A stretch of 64,000 nt of DNA from Anopheles merus. Lineage: Eukaryota; Arthropoda; Insecta; Diptera; Culicidae. The notes below the pieces were generated by a model that searched no databases, was not told the origin of the DNA, and saw nothing but the letters and a program-made list of their open reading frames with translations. The DNA lies in assembly GCF_017562075.2 (NCBI RefSeq), contig NC_054082.1:40470442-40534441 (forward strand), read 5' to 3'. Positions 26,101-37,400 of this stretch are shown here, piece by piece (positions within the stretch are counted from its first letter, which is position 1; every line of letters starts with the position of its first letter). Made by a program: the position numbers and the translations under genes.

Positions 26101-29100
26101 TCGCTGTGTAATGCGTTTCTCAATACATTGTACGAACCGCGCTCACCAACCTGTGGCGTGGGGCCTTTTTTGTTTATTTATACAGTCAGCTGCTGCCGTC
26201 AGGAGGGTTGCCGATTTTGTTCATTTAATTCATCCCCACCCGCCCGCCCTGGGTGTGTATGTGTGTGTGTGTGTGGGCGTGCGAGGGCACACCCTACCAC
26301 CCCTCTGTGTGATCGCTGGTACCACTAGACACACACCTACAACGTGCTAAACGTGGTCGCGAGTCTCTTTCTCCGGCTTCGAATTTGGCCACGTTCCAAC
26401 CCGCGTTTGTCCGACGCGGTCTCCGTGCGAGCCATGCAAAACCGATCGGAGGGGTTGGTGGGTGTGGGTCCTGTGTCTTGCGCAAAGGGTGGAGTGTGCG
26501 CGCGCCTGCTGGCCCGTTAGCTTTGGTTCACAGGAAGGAACGATTCGATTTGCCTGACTCGGATGCGAAAAAAAACCGGTTAAGATATGGGGAAGAAGTG
26601 GGGGAAAAAAGACCCGAACCCCTCTCCCTAACCCCCAACGATTGTCAAAACGCAAATGAGCAAACAAGGCAAGGGGAAAAGGCAAGGTGATCGTGCTGAT
26701 CTTGGATCTTGGATCGAGGGAGGGAGCAGGCGCTAGCAAAAGGGATAGAGAGAGAGAGAGCGAGCATTGCGTTTGTGTGCGTGCACAAAAACGGTGACCA
26801 GCGTGTGTCCGGGAGGGTGGGGGATGAAGTGAGCCGCGCGACTATCACGACCACACGACGGGTTGGCCGACCACCACCCACCCTTGAGCGGGGCGCAGCA
26901 GCTCCGGGTGACCTATAATTGGCGCTTATAAATTCGAACGCGCAGCAACATGTTTTCTTCAATCGGCCAATGGGTTGCGCTCTTTGGTCGGTTAGTGCGA
27001 AACGATTTTGGACATTTTGCACCAGAATCAGAGTGAAGGAGGACTCAAGAGAGTGCATTAGAAATAACAAAATATATCACACAACTGCTTATTTTGCCCG
27101 ATGGGATCGTCCCAAAACAGCCTGTTTATCTTCAGTCTTTACCCGAAGCAACGCGTATTTCAACCATAAATACGCTTCACTTGACCTGGTCGGTCGGTGT
27201 GAGTGTTGGATTAATTGATTTGATGATTAGCCGACAGTTCAGCCGCCTTCTTTGCTCCCCCTTTTCTGCCGATGATGAGACCGATGAGGGAGGCTGTTTT
27301 GTTTTAAATTAGAAGACACGATGACGAACGACGCTCTCTGGCGGTGACGGGCAGTAGCAGAGGCAGTAGTAGCAGCTGTTACCTCCGTACGATTTATGCA
27401 TTCGTTAGCTTGCTTGCTCGTTCCTACCACAAACAAACGGCCTCACACTAAGCGCACTGTGCTCAGTAGTAACATATAGGGCGGCGTACGATCGGCTATT
27501 AGAAGAACGTTTGCCCGTTTGCGTTGCTTGACTTTTGGCCCTGCACAATTGATTCCGCGAAGGCGAGGGGGGGGGGGGGGGGGGGGGGGGGGAGGGAGGA
27601 GGAGGAACGCACTCGCTGCGTGACACCCGTGAGGCGTGCAATGTATTGTGTGCCATAAAATGTTGCGCCATCCGTACCATCCGCATCGTTTCAGCGGCGA
27701 ACAGAGACGTTCTTTATTTGGGTTAAATTATTCAACTTTGTTTTTGCGTTTTTTTTTATGGAAAGCTAATGCCAAAAGGTCTGCGAGTCAGCTCGTTTTC
27801 TAGTAAACCGAGATGTCATCCGAAACTGTTGGACATTGCATGCAGAGTTATCAAATTCCATTGCAATATTACTAAAACAGTATATCAGAGATAAATTTAT
27901 GAAAAAAGCTCTTGAACAGTTTGTGCTTTTAACATTTTCATTAGAATTAAATGATTAATGTAGAGAAAAATATGTTTAAAGAGTCCCTCCACTTTGTATA
28001 CATTAAATCACATTCAATGTAAAGAAAATCTTGGCAAAAATATGTATCATTCAGTAACAAATAAATTGGAACGGAGTACCAAAAATGGAAAACAATTTAA
28101 ACATAAACGAATAATTTAAAGCATTCGCTTGCTTTATCATTATTATATTAAATAGATTTTTTAGATTTCCAACAATGAAGTAATGACAACCTCCAAAATT
28201 AGCACTAAAGCAAACGGTTCTGCAAGAGTAAGCAAACAAACGCATGTAAGTTCCATTGCTTCCAAGTGAAAGAAGAAAGGCACCAGTAAAACTCCGTCCT
28301 CTCTCCGTCGCATCACCGCATCCCGATGATGGCAGGCCGTGTTCTACATGACTCGGTCATCTGCAATAGCCACTAGTTTGTTTTTGTGTCTGTCTCTGTT
28401 CGCATGTGTGTGCCAAGACGACGCTACCACATTTTAACAACATTTTCCTCAACCAGCAGCAGCACCTACTGTTCACCATGGTTTGCTCGTTGCTCCCCGT
28501 TCAGGAGGTTGTCGTTTGTCGGTTTGCCGGCACATACTTGTGCAATGACACAACGCCCTATTTCCACTTATATCTGGCTAACCGAGTCAACTTGCCACTC
28601 GGACAGGTTTATCATATTAGAACAACACCCCATTTATTATCTGTTTCGTGCTTACAGTGCAGCATTGTGCTTATTTTAACCTACACCATCATTTATCGTC
28701 ACAGTATGTTTGTACCTAATAATGTACAGGTACAAAAAAGGTATAAAAGGTTGTTAGAACAATCCACAACTTCCGCATGGAGTGATCTAGGCTGACCCAA
28801 CACTGACCCAATTTTTGTGTAGCCTGATTCTGGACCGTGCATGCTCCAGACGTATTTCATTTGCTATGCTATTTTGGTTGCTAATAATGCAGTTGCACGA
28901 CATGGCATCGACGTTTGACGTAAAAAGGTCAACATATGTGTGTGTTGGTGTATCTTTTCTAAATTATGCATTATCAAGCCACAAATAGGATTGTTTGCTT
29001 TTGCCGGTCCCTTGTGAGCACACCACATTTGTACAATAGCACAAGTACAACATTAACATGACATTTTACCCGTTTTCACACAGCACCAACGAACGCTCTG

Positions 29101-31194
29101 CTAAATCAATACTTACATGGCTGAACTGGGTGGCGATTTTGGTGTGCTCCTCCTGGTACTGCTTTCTGACGCGTCGCTTTTCCTGGTACAGGCTGGCCAG
29201 CTTCTCGTGACAGACCGTTTCCAGCTGTTCCGCGTTGGTGCGAATTTGTTTGGCCGTATGGTCCAATTCTTCCATGAAGCTTCGCCACGCTCGCATTACG
29301 TGACTTCCTGTGTTCCGGTTTGTTTGCGGGCACAAAGGCGCGGAAAAGAAATGGATAAATAAATATCAGATGCTGAGCAACATGGTTTACTGTTGGAGTG
29401 TTTAATTATGGTGGCTAAATGATACATATTTGCTAGTTATCAAGGTTCATTATCATTATCATAAAATTGTACATTTTTTACCAAGAATTGCAAGCATGAT
29501 AGGCATTGCAAACGCGAAGAAGCATGTTGAGGTGGTAATAGGTTCCGCTTGTTTAAATTATTAGATTAGATTAGACTAGTTAATATAACACAAATCACAT
29601 ATCTAGATTGTTTAATTAATCTGCAACAAGACATTATTGCCTAAGCGTTTGCATCAAGATTTTTTTATGGACGGCTTTGCCTTATTGCTGTTTGCATCAA
29701 GATTAGATTAAACTAATAAAAAATAAATAAAAAAGAGCAAAATAAATACAAAAAATGCAACCAACATTACAACAACAACTAAAACTATATCTACAAACTA
29801 ACACCAATTATCCCTTAAATTGCAAAACAGATCTAACTCGCACATAGAGGAAAATGTTTGAGTGTGGTTACGGATTCGATGAGTTGCATAAATTTATGTT
29901 TATATCATTCGCCAAAAACCCCACTGTCGTTTGCCCCTGGCCGTTACCCTTCAATTGCGCGCCAAATGTGTTTGTTTAGTTTGTTGGTATACATTTAATA
30001 TTCACCGCAAACCCCATTTGCAGGCATGCGTGAGGCTTTGTTGCATTAGCGAGGTATAAAAAATAGAAACCTTCAAAACGGACAATGTATTCAAATTACA
30101 TGAGACAATGCCAGGGAAATTTTTTTTTTGGGAGAGCAGGTGCTATACATTGACGGAGGTTTTAGGTAGGGAGAAAGAGAGCTCTTCGCGTTTGCTAATT
30201 TCTATCAAATTTGGTTCTTTTTTTAATCATTAGGCAGTTAAATTCGGCACCAAACAAATAATGGTTCTTTGTTATTGGATGGTGTGGTATTAATTCACTA
30301 TTTTATACAACAAATGTTACTGAACAGCCACAGATACGAAGGTGGCTGCTATTTTTAGAATGGTAAACAATTGTACGTGGCTATAAACTTTGCTGCTGCA
30401 AATTGGAAGCAAACATAAAACAGGAAAAGCTTCCCCACTACCACCGGGCATCGTTTGAATCATGGATCATGGAGCTGTAATTTCGGTTTCCGCAAATTTC
30501 TTTAATTACAAACCAAAACACACACATGCAACCAACGGTTGAGAGAGAGTGAGAGAAAAATAAAACAACCCAAAAATAACATCCAAACGCGTGGCTCACA
30601 TTATTGTGAGATAACTGAAGTGTGTGCGTATAGAGCGTGGATGAAATTGCATGTATAAAACGCACGCAAGTGGAAAAAATACAGGATGAGAAAAAGGTTA
30701 AAAGAGAGAAAGAGATAGAGAGATAAAAAATCTTGCTGGCCAGTACGACCATGAACAGGACGGCACAACGATCGTGGCCAAAATAAACATTTAAGCTCGG
30801 AGCGTTCGCAAAGAAGAAGCATTCTAATCGAAGAACCGTTCGGTTCAGTTTAAAGTGCTGGCAAAACATGAGCGTCGAATGCAAGCGAAAGTTTTACGTT
30901 CCCCAATCTCCCACTCTTCCGCTCTTCGAGCAGGTGGTTAATCCTCGGCCAGAGTTCCCTTTCGATGCTTGCTTTACGCATCTCGCTTCCCGAAAGTATC
31001 ACCCGTTAAACTAAAGGTGAAAAACGAAAGACAACAATTGGTAGACACGCATCGGGACACACTCACACACACACAAACACACATTATCGCTGCACGACCA
31101 TGGTGGAATGATGATTTAAAATGAATTCCACGCAATGGTGCGTGATTGAAGGTGTGCTGTAAAACAGGGTGAAATAAAGCCAAACTTTTGCCAT

Positions 31195-31239
<45 letters not shown>

Positions 31240-32001
31240 TAGACGCATGCATGGTTGATAGAAAATTGGAAAAAGGAAATAAAACCGAGCGCAGGAAGCA
31301 AAAGCGAGAGCGGCATTAGTAAAAGCTTGCTGGCTGTGATCGTGGCTTTGCCGGTCTTTGGGACGTGGGAACGTTCCGAAATGTGTGTTGCTAGCGGAAC
31401 AAGCTCCAATGTGGAGGGTTTAAAACACACACACACACACACACACACACGTGTGGAAGGGGGTAAGTATCAATTTCCGGAATTGTTTATGTGATTCATC
31501 AATTTGGCAAACAATTCGTATGAATAATGGTTCCATTTTCGCACTCAGGTGGAATTTGAACAATGATGAAAAAAACATGATACAGATTTTAAACTAGGTA
31601 CATCATATCGTTGGTTATATCGTGCTTCAAACAATCCTCATTAGCAGTGAAAGAAAAATCATAATTCAATTGTATATTCATCAACAAACCATCAACCTGC
31701 TTAAATAAACGCATAAATCAACGGCAAAAGCATGGAGGCGCCCAGTATATGATACATAATGAAAGTATTAGTTCTTACTAATGGCTGTATTTGAAGATCA
31801 CTTACCTTGCAGATCATCTGAGCGATCGATTTTGAGGCCTTGCTGGGTGACGGCCGCCAGTGATACGGCGTACTCGCGATCGCACTTGGCCTTCTGCGCC
31901 AGGCAGCGCTTCATCGTTTCGAGCAGCTTCAGCTCGGCCTCCTGCCGGTTGAGCAGCGCATCGTGCGCCGCCCGCCCCTGCAGGGCGGACGAAAAGCCCA
32001 T
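4411..32001 (-). CDS. Fps85D: Fer/Fps85D-type non-receptor tyrosine kinase, N-terminal part (7 exons; SH2 and kinase exons outside window)
   Basis: Coding exons, 5' to 3' on the minus strand: 32001-31806, 29307-29117, 9118-9025, 8828-8633, 7877-7407, 7331-7157, 6735-4411. Every junction has GT/AG signals and the phases (1,0,1,2,2,0) close perfectly, giving 1,216 codons. The start MGFSSALQGRAAHDALL followed by KRCLAQKAKCDREYA is the opening of a Fer/Fes F-BAR domain (roughly residues 1-250), which binds and curves membranes. Coiled-coil stretches follow near 360-375 and 757-795, then a Ser/Gly/Asp-rich, probably disordered linker. Drosophila Fer is likewise extended to about 1,300 residues, so the long linker is a family trait of flies. 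No SH2 or kinase motif occurs in the window; the last donor opens an intron of at least 4.4 kb leading off the left edge. Family known role: cytoplasmic tyrosine kinase at adherens junctions and cytoskeleton. Start chosen because it is the family start and no stop-free upstream Met is conserved. Confidence 0.9.
7087..7124. repeat. (CA)19 microsatellite in a short intron
   Basis: Nineteen perfect CA units lie inside the 421-bp intron between coding exons 6 and 7 of the Fer-type gene, close to the donor at 7156. Confidence 0.95.
7157..7331 (-). CDS. Fps85D: Fer-type gene, coding exon 6
   Basis: A 175-nt exon that begins with one base completing a Lys codon and ends at TCG before GTAAGT, phase 0. 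It encodes a short helical segment (KELNTLRCQERQTLKLVDMI) followed by an acidic stretch. A (CA)19 tract lies about 32 nt inside the following intron. Confidence 0.82.
7407..9118 (-). CDS. Fps85D: Fer-type gene, coding exons 3-5 cluster (end of F-BAR, first linker)
   Basis: Three exons: 9118-9025, 8828-8633 and 7877-7407. The first two finish the F-BAR helices (EDVARKKSEYQKHLDYYKLL; DDVIDKYQKACRKLHQAHNE). The third contains a short coiled coil (WLRGRQTELEGTIKDLQDRQ) of the FX/coiled-coil region and then a Ser/Thr/Pro-rich tail. The codons split at the junctions rebuild as Ser, Trp and Lys. Confidence 0.85.
14049..14114. repeat. (AT)33 microsatellite
   Basis: A perfect alternating AT tract of 66 bp. 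Confidence 0.97.
14276..14640. repeat. Degenerate GACGACTCCGGA array, probable relative of the 1242-2021 element
   Basis: It starts with TAGTGATGTGC, close to the terminal TAGTGATGGG of the element at 1242. It is then filled with repeated ACTCCGG/GACGACT units, clearest at 14460-14632. The motif CGATCCGATTCCGA occurs near the left side (about 14310) and inverted near 14670. A right terminus and target duplication could not be fixed. Confidence 0.5.
18414..18636 (+). mobile_element. tRNA-derived SINE, near full length
   Basis: It has an A-box-like segment (GGTCTCGTAGTACAGTCG), a B-box-like segment (GGGTTAGATCCC near 18479-18490), a conserved body (ACTGACTATCC-like, CACTGAAAGCCAA, GGCAGGCCTTGACCG, GGTTGTTGAGCCAAA) and an (AAG)n tail. 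Four other partial copies in this window share this body. It resembles the ~200-bp Anopheles SINE from memory. Confidence 0.82.
21671..21752. repeat. (GA)n low-complexity tract
   Basis: An imperfect GA/GGA purine tract on the plus strand within the large intron. Confidence 0.9.
24471..24500. repeat. (TC)n microsatellite
   Basis: A nearly perfect CT run in the large intron. Confidence 0.9.
25691..25767. mobile_element. 77-bp palindromic MITE with TA target duplication
   Basis: The ends are CAGTGAAATCTCTC and GAGAGATTTCACTG, a perfect 14-bp inverted repeat. A second inverted pair (TCTCTAAG/CTTAGAGA) lies inside. TA dinucleotides flank it at 25689-25690 and 25768-25769, as expected for Tc1/mariner-mobilised elements. 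Confidence 0.78.
27567..27592. repeat. 26-bp homopolymeric G run
   Basis: An uninterrupted G tract, possibly of uncertain exact length because such runs are hard to sequence. Confidence 0.9.
29117..29307 (-). CDS. Fps85D: Fer-type gene, coding exon 2 (F-BAR)
   Basis: The acceptor CACAG lies before GA AGT and the donor CAT lies before GTAAGT. The exon encodes an amphipathic helical stretch (RAWRSFMEELDHTAKQIRTN and onward) continuing the F-BAR bundle. It is isolated between a 2.5-kb and a 20-kb intron, so it is easily missed by gene finders. Confidence 0.85.
31196..31237. repeat. (CA)21 microsatellite
   Basis: A perfect CA tract in the intron between coding exons 1 and 2 of the Fer-type gene. 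A second CA tract lies at about 31424-31450. Confidence 0.95.
31806..32001 (-). CDS. Fps85D: Fer-type gene, first coding exon (F-BAR helix 1)
   Basis: The ATG sits at 32001-31999 in a GC-rich context. The exon encodes 65 residues and ends CAA G before GTAAGT, phase 1. An in-frame extension runs upstream to 32103 but reads as low-complexity basic sequence with no family resemblance, so it is probably 5' UTR. The next exon starts 2.5 kb away at 29307. Confidence 0.88.
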
Positions 32002-32996
32002 CGCGAGCGGCTGCGGTTTTGCTGTTTGGGGTACCGACGTTTCTCGGCAAAACCCCGGAAGAAACGGTTTCGACCGTCTCCTAGCTACTCGATCGATTGG
32101 CACTTCTAAATATCACCGAAGCTATCTCCCGCTACCTCGAATACGCTACACCACACACACACGGACACAAAACGCACTATAGAATGCACACGCGATGCTT
32201 GCTACGAAATAGCGATAGACGGATGAGAGCTACATAAAAATCACTGGGCACTGTTTTTACTGAGGTATATTATTGAACCTGCGTTTAGAAATAATAAGGA
32301 TAAATGTGAGACACAAATTCGAACGGATTTTCACGTAGCACAATTTTCTCACAAACTAGAATATTCTATAAACATTATGTCCTCTTCACATTAACCCATA
32401 GTGAACGTTTTCGTCAGGAACTTTGAACATAGAAACACAACGCAACGAAGAGCTTGCGCAGTCCTTTGCGCACGATTGAAACTAAAGACGACGCTCTACA
32501 CTAACCAACATACTCAGAGGAACTAAACGGGGTTGTACATTTCATCGATGTTATATTCTTTCAGTGATCTCGCTTTTTAGCTACATGAAAAATCTCTAGC
32601 CTGTCACGTGTTAAGTGCAGTAACTTTATAAATTTTGAAACATGTTGCATTAAAAAGGTATACTGCACACTTCTTTAAAATCAAAAGCCAACAGCCAAAA
32701 AGGAATCAGAGAAATTCCTCAAAGAAGATTAATTTATTGTATTGATTTTACTGTTACTCAATTGAAGTGTTTCTAGTAATCAATTTAAGTTTGATTATAG
32801 CTAGAGTAATTTAGATCGTTTACTGCCAAAATATCACTTCGTTTTGGAATATTGTAATGCTTATTTTGATCATTGAATGTTTGTTTCATCGCGGCGTTAG
32901 TCTGGTTGCCCCAAAATTGAGATCTGCAAAGAGAAAAAAGAGAATGTAATTGTTAGAACTATGGTACACATTCTTAAAATATTACACATTCTTAGC

Positions 32997-33810
32997 TAGT
33001 GGTGTAAGATCAGATCCGGATTCGTTAAAATGATCCGGATCAGTAAATTGAGCGAGTGAAACATGCATCAGTTTTTGAAATATTCGGATCATCGCTTCCT
33101 CGAGAGTAACAAAGGCGATTGCTCGAATGCGCCAAATCAGCAAGTGAGCAGGTTTTATTTTTCGGATCATTATTCTTCTTTCTTTAGATATCAGATCAGA
33201 CATATCTTACGCGTGTGTGATTGTTTATACCAAAACGGAACGTATGGAGAAATCTGCGTGCGAGGTGTCAATTCCATATAAAAATTGACACCTTCACTCT
33301 TTTGCGCTAATCGTGTAGATGCAGCTTTAGCGATATGTTTAGCGTATGGTCCACTCGACAATGACGATGAAAATATAACTGACTATCTCGTTCGCTCGTT
33401 AATACGTACTGTATCTCTTCGCCTCGTGATTCCTGTAATGTTTTGGGTCCTTTCAACGTTTTATTCACCGTTTCCCATATATTTTTGTATAGTTTTCTCA
33501 TAATTTTGGTATCATCCTATTGGACATTTATACAATCCAATTTGAAAAAAAATGGGTAGCGCTCAGTAAATTGTGGGAACTAGCTAAAAAAATATGGGAA
33601 CCATCCAAAATTTGTTCGGAAACAATCTATAAACCTTGGTAGAGTCCTGAGATGTTCTCATTTCTCTTTGACTCCAGATTTAGCATTAACTGACAGGTTT
33701 AGCAGAGAACGAACGATTGAATGATTGATCCGATCAAATGATCCGGATCATCTTTATGAATGAACTCGAACTGAGCTGACCTTCAAAAAGACCCGTTTAT
33801 AACACCACTA
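32997..33810. mobile_element. hAT-like non-autonomous element, 814 bp
   Basis: The termini TAGTGGTGT and ACACCACTA form a perfect 9-bp inverted repeat. The flanks TTCTTAGC (32989-32996) and TTCTTAAC (33811-33818) are an 8-bp duplication with one mismatch. GATCCGGATC-rich segments lie inside both ends. It carries no transposase. Confidence 0.75.
33555..33615. repeat. TGGGAAC-type repeat inside the hAT-like element
   Basis: It contains ATTGTGGGAAC, then AAAATATGGGAACCATCC about 20 bp later. The reverse complement of the last 80 bp of the window has the same order and spacing (ATCGTGGGAAC, then AAAATATGGGAACCCACC). Confidence 0.65.
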
Positions 33811-34325
33811 TTCTTAACGATTTTGAAACATTTATTTGAAATGAACGTATTTTAAGTTGTAATTTGATACAAAAAAAAACAAATGGAAAACAGTTTAATA
33901 AAGTCTATTGTTTTATATTCAATTAGTTTTAGCAGATATCGAAGGGAGATATTCGCAGTTCGGAGGAGATATATAGATTTCTATCTAGAATGTCTCCTAC
34001 ATACATATCTCTTGCATTTCTGCCGTAGGTCCAAAACTGACGTTGGTTTTGAGTGCCTTAAATGACTCCAAACAGACGTCACAATGTACGCGATTGGAAG
34101 TAAGTTAACGGCAATCACGGTCAATTGAAATCTCATCCACACTCGTTCAGAATTTGCTCACAATTGAGCAAATTGAAGACATCTAGCTAAACAGAAACTC
34201 GTCGCTAAAAGTATCAAGGGCAGTCGACAGTAGTCTTTCAACAACTGTAGTAAGCAATGTAAAAGGTTTTTTTTTTAAATTCCTTAACACATAAATAACA
34301 ATAATGCTTGCCTAGCAGCCAAACG

Positions 34326-34475
34326 TGGGTTCAAGCCCCAAATGGACCGTGCCGCCATACGTAGGACTGACTATCCTACTATGGGGGGATCAATAAGTCA
34401 CTGAAAGCCAAACCCACAAGTGGGTGCAGGCAGGCCTTGACCGGCAACGGTTGTTGAGCCAAAAGAAGAAGAAGA
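34326..34475 (+). mobile_element. 5'-truncated SINE with 12-bp target duplication
   Basis: It starts at the B-box-like TGGGTTCAAGCCCC and continues through the SINE body to an (AAG)n tail. The sequence AGCAGCCAAACG occurs immediately before (34314-34325) and after (34476-34487), a 12-bp target-site duplication. Truncation of the 5' end with duplication is the signature of LINE-driven reverse transcription. Confidence 0.88.
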
Positions 34476-37400
34476 AGCAGCCAAACGATAACAGTAATAA
34501 ACGCAACACAGTGGATCATTGTTCTTTGGCGACGGGCTCGGCTGGAATCATGTTGCATGCTGGCCGCAAAACTGGATCAGGCGGATATGCTTCATTACCG
34601 GACCGATGCCAATGCTCGCAAAATCACCAAACTGGTTATCGATGATAATGGAATACACATCATGCATTAATCGATCGGGAAAACCGGTTGAGCCAATGGT
34701 TGGTGGGCATGTATAAATTGTGGCATCTTTTACTTATTGCCTGTCCGCACGATCGAAACCTATTGCATCTTATATTGCCTAATGCTACATGATGTGGTGA
34801 ACCATTTTGTAATCATGTTTAGAGAATTCAATCAATCGGCTTTTCCTAGAACAAAAAAAGTACGAAAAAAGTAGATGGAAAAACGTTTCTTATCTTGGAA
34901 AAACGCAATATCAAGAAACCTAAAGGTATAAATCCATCATTATCATATCCTCAAAAAGGTATTAGACAAATAAATGAAATTCTCTTATAAACTCAAATAT
35001 CTAGTACAGTTGTAATTCATCGGACGAGCAGCCAAACGATACCTCTTTAAAGATTCTTTCTGTACTTTGCTCTTTAGCACAATAGTGCATGAAAGTTTAC
35101 ATTTGTTTACATTCAGCCTCAATTTTTAATTTCATTGTTGTTTTACTTATAGTTCTTCTTTCCTGTTTTCTTTACTATTCCCGTAGCGTACCCTACACCT
35201 TTGATTCCCTCTCTTCTTCACACGCGAAGTTACACACTCCAAGCGTCTGTCTCAGTGCAGTGGTTCTCGTTGCACCGGGACCCTGGAACAACGGACGATT
35301 AAAGGTGTACTTCAACACGAACACCAATCCCATACCCATGTACGTATCTTGGGGGGCTTCGTTCTGAAACAAAGCAGACCATAAAATATGTTGCCTCCCC
35401 ACCACATAAGCGAGCAAAAGGAAGCAGCAAGAAGAGCGAAAAGGCAGGAACAAAACACACCACAACAGAACGGGTTGTGAGCAGCACTACTCCATGCAGC
35501 AAACAAACATCACTGGGTGTCTCTGTCGACGATCATAACAAGAGCCTACCTCCCCACGTAAGAGAGAAATGCTTCAATCGTACACTTGAAGCCGAAATTT
35601 AAGTAGCGAAAAGAGCGAGCGCATACAAGTGGTATAGCGTTTTACTGGCGGTCAGTAGTTTTGGTACTCATGTAAGTAGGGCCTAGGCAGAACCATTTTT
35701 CTTCCCCGTCAGCTTCTTCTGGAGTACGTTATTCTTCCACGGACTGTTCGGCGGACTGTTTGGGAGTATTGGCTTCTTATTGCAAAAAAAGAAAACAGGA
35801 ATCAAGCTACCTGTTGACGCATTCATCCCAGCTTCATCATCTTCATCATTATCCTACGGATGACTGCTGGACGTACACATCAAGCAGGGTAGCAAGGAAG
35901 AAGCCCACCGCAGGCAAGCAACGTTTTATGCTGGGAAATCAAGCCTCCATAAGCTGTCCATCATCACTTCTTGTTCCACTCCCTACACGACCAACTGTAA
36001 TTATTGACAGCGAAAACAGGTTTACATGGCAAACATGGTGGGATGTGGAGAGGCCGCCAATACTGCCCTGCAACAACTCCGACCCTTCGTTTCAAAACGG
36101 TCCTCCTCTTTGATGTTACAAATTGTAAGTGTGCTGGCAAACACTAAATCAATATAGACACATGCACACACACACCGCACATCGCACATCGGGACAGCTG
36201 TCCCTCGGATCTCGGTCTGATAAGCCGATGATAAGGGAAGCTTTTAAAAGACTGCTACCGTTACGGTATGTATGCGTTATCATCGCGTTCTCTGTCCCTC
36301 CCCGGGCGGCCGAAGAAACCCGTTCATTCATTTTATTTCAACAGATCGGGATTCGACGAGCTCTTTGCGCGAGGGTTTGCGTACGGTTTGGCGACACATT
36401 AACGCCCTACTGTCGCGTGGAGCAGAACGAGAATGCACCGTTAAAGTGCAGCTTAGGTGTGTGAGTGTGTGTATATTGTTACGCAGCGAAGCATAAAGAT
36501 ACGATCGTAATGGCGTTGTTGGTAATGTGATTTAGAAGATTCTATTTCATGGATTAACGCCAGATTGTTTTTCAACCTCAACTCCAATCTACTTGTTGAC
36601 ACGAAATTAAGCGGATGTTGAAGAAAGAGATTTACTCTAAAATCTAAAATTATAAAATGAATGGCGTTGTTACGTCACTATGGAGAGATAAATAGCTTCA
36701 TTAAAGACATTGATACGGACATTCATGTATTGAAGAGACCGTTACAAAAGCAGCAGTTCGTTCGCAGATAAAGGCAGCAGGAAGTGCGTCTGCATTAATG
36801 CTAATACTTTCACACGAGCTGCGCGATTTGTGCGTTTTTTGTTTGTGTTTTGTTTCTGCTTTTGCGGTCACATAGTGTGCACCCCCTCCCCACCATGTCG
36901 TGTGATCGGGGCGCGCGGGATCAGGTTGGCAGCCAGTGGGCCTGAACAGGATGACACCGATCACCAGCACCATTTCGCTCCATTCGCTCCCGAACAAAAC
37001 GGCCCAATCCGTTCATATGTGGAAAGAGGGGCGCACGCCGAAGCTCTCTGGCAGGTTTTGATAAGCTTCGAGCCGCTCCAACGACAATAGGAGAGCAACT
37101 TCCAAATGGCGCGGTGCACTTTCTCTCCCTCCCCTCCCTCCCTTCCTCCCTTATCCATTTCCTTGTCATGGTTGTGATTGACTCCACGCAAACGAACGAA
37201 CGTGTTGGTGCGTGGATCGATGACGACGATGATGATGATGATGTGCTAAAGTTGCACTTTTGTCCACACAGCTACTCGCACACTAGCGAGCCAGCCCAGG
37301 CCAGCGCCAGTGAATTGTGTTATGTGGCTTTATTTTATTTTTATTATGTTGTTTCTTTTTTACCCTTCCTTTTATTTGTGTGTTATGTTCGTGAGTTCCG

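Larger units (their letters stand above)
9119..29116. other. 20-kb intron of the Fer-type gene
   Basis: No nested gene is supported. Scanned open frames have no recognisable domain and poor codon use; the longest (15521-16267, minus, 248 codons) is compositionally unconvincing. The intron contains a SINE (18414-18636), a 77-bp palindromic MITE (25691-25767), an (AT)33 tract, a 12-bp tandem array near 14460-14632, GA/TC tracts and a 26-bp G run. Large first introns of this kind often hold enhancers, but none can be identified by eye. Confidence 0.6.

Noticed and set aside
31000..31460. CRISPR-like spaced repeats
   Set aside because: The repeats are simple (CA)n tracts without spacers; eukaryotic microsatellites.
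35760..36113. 117-codon plus-strand frame in intergenic DNA
   Set aside because: Starts with ATG but shows no family motif and no splice context; insufficient support.
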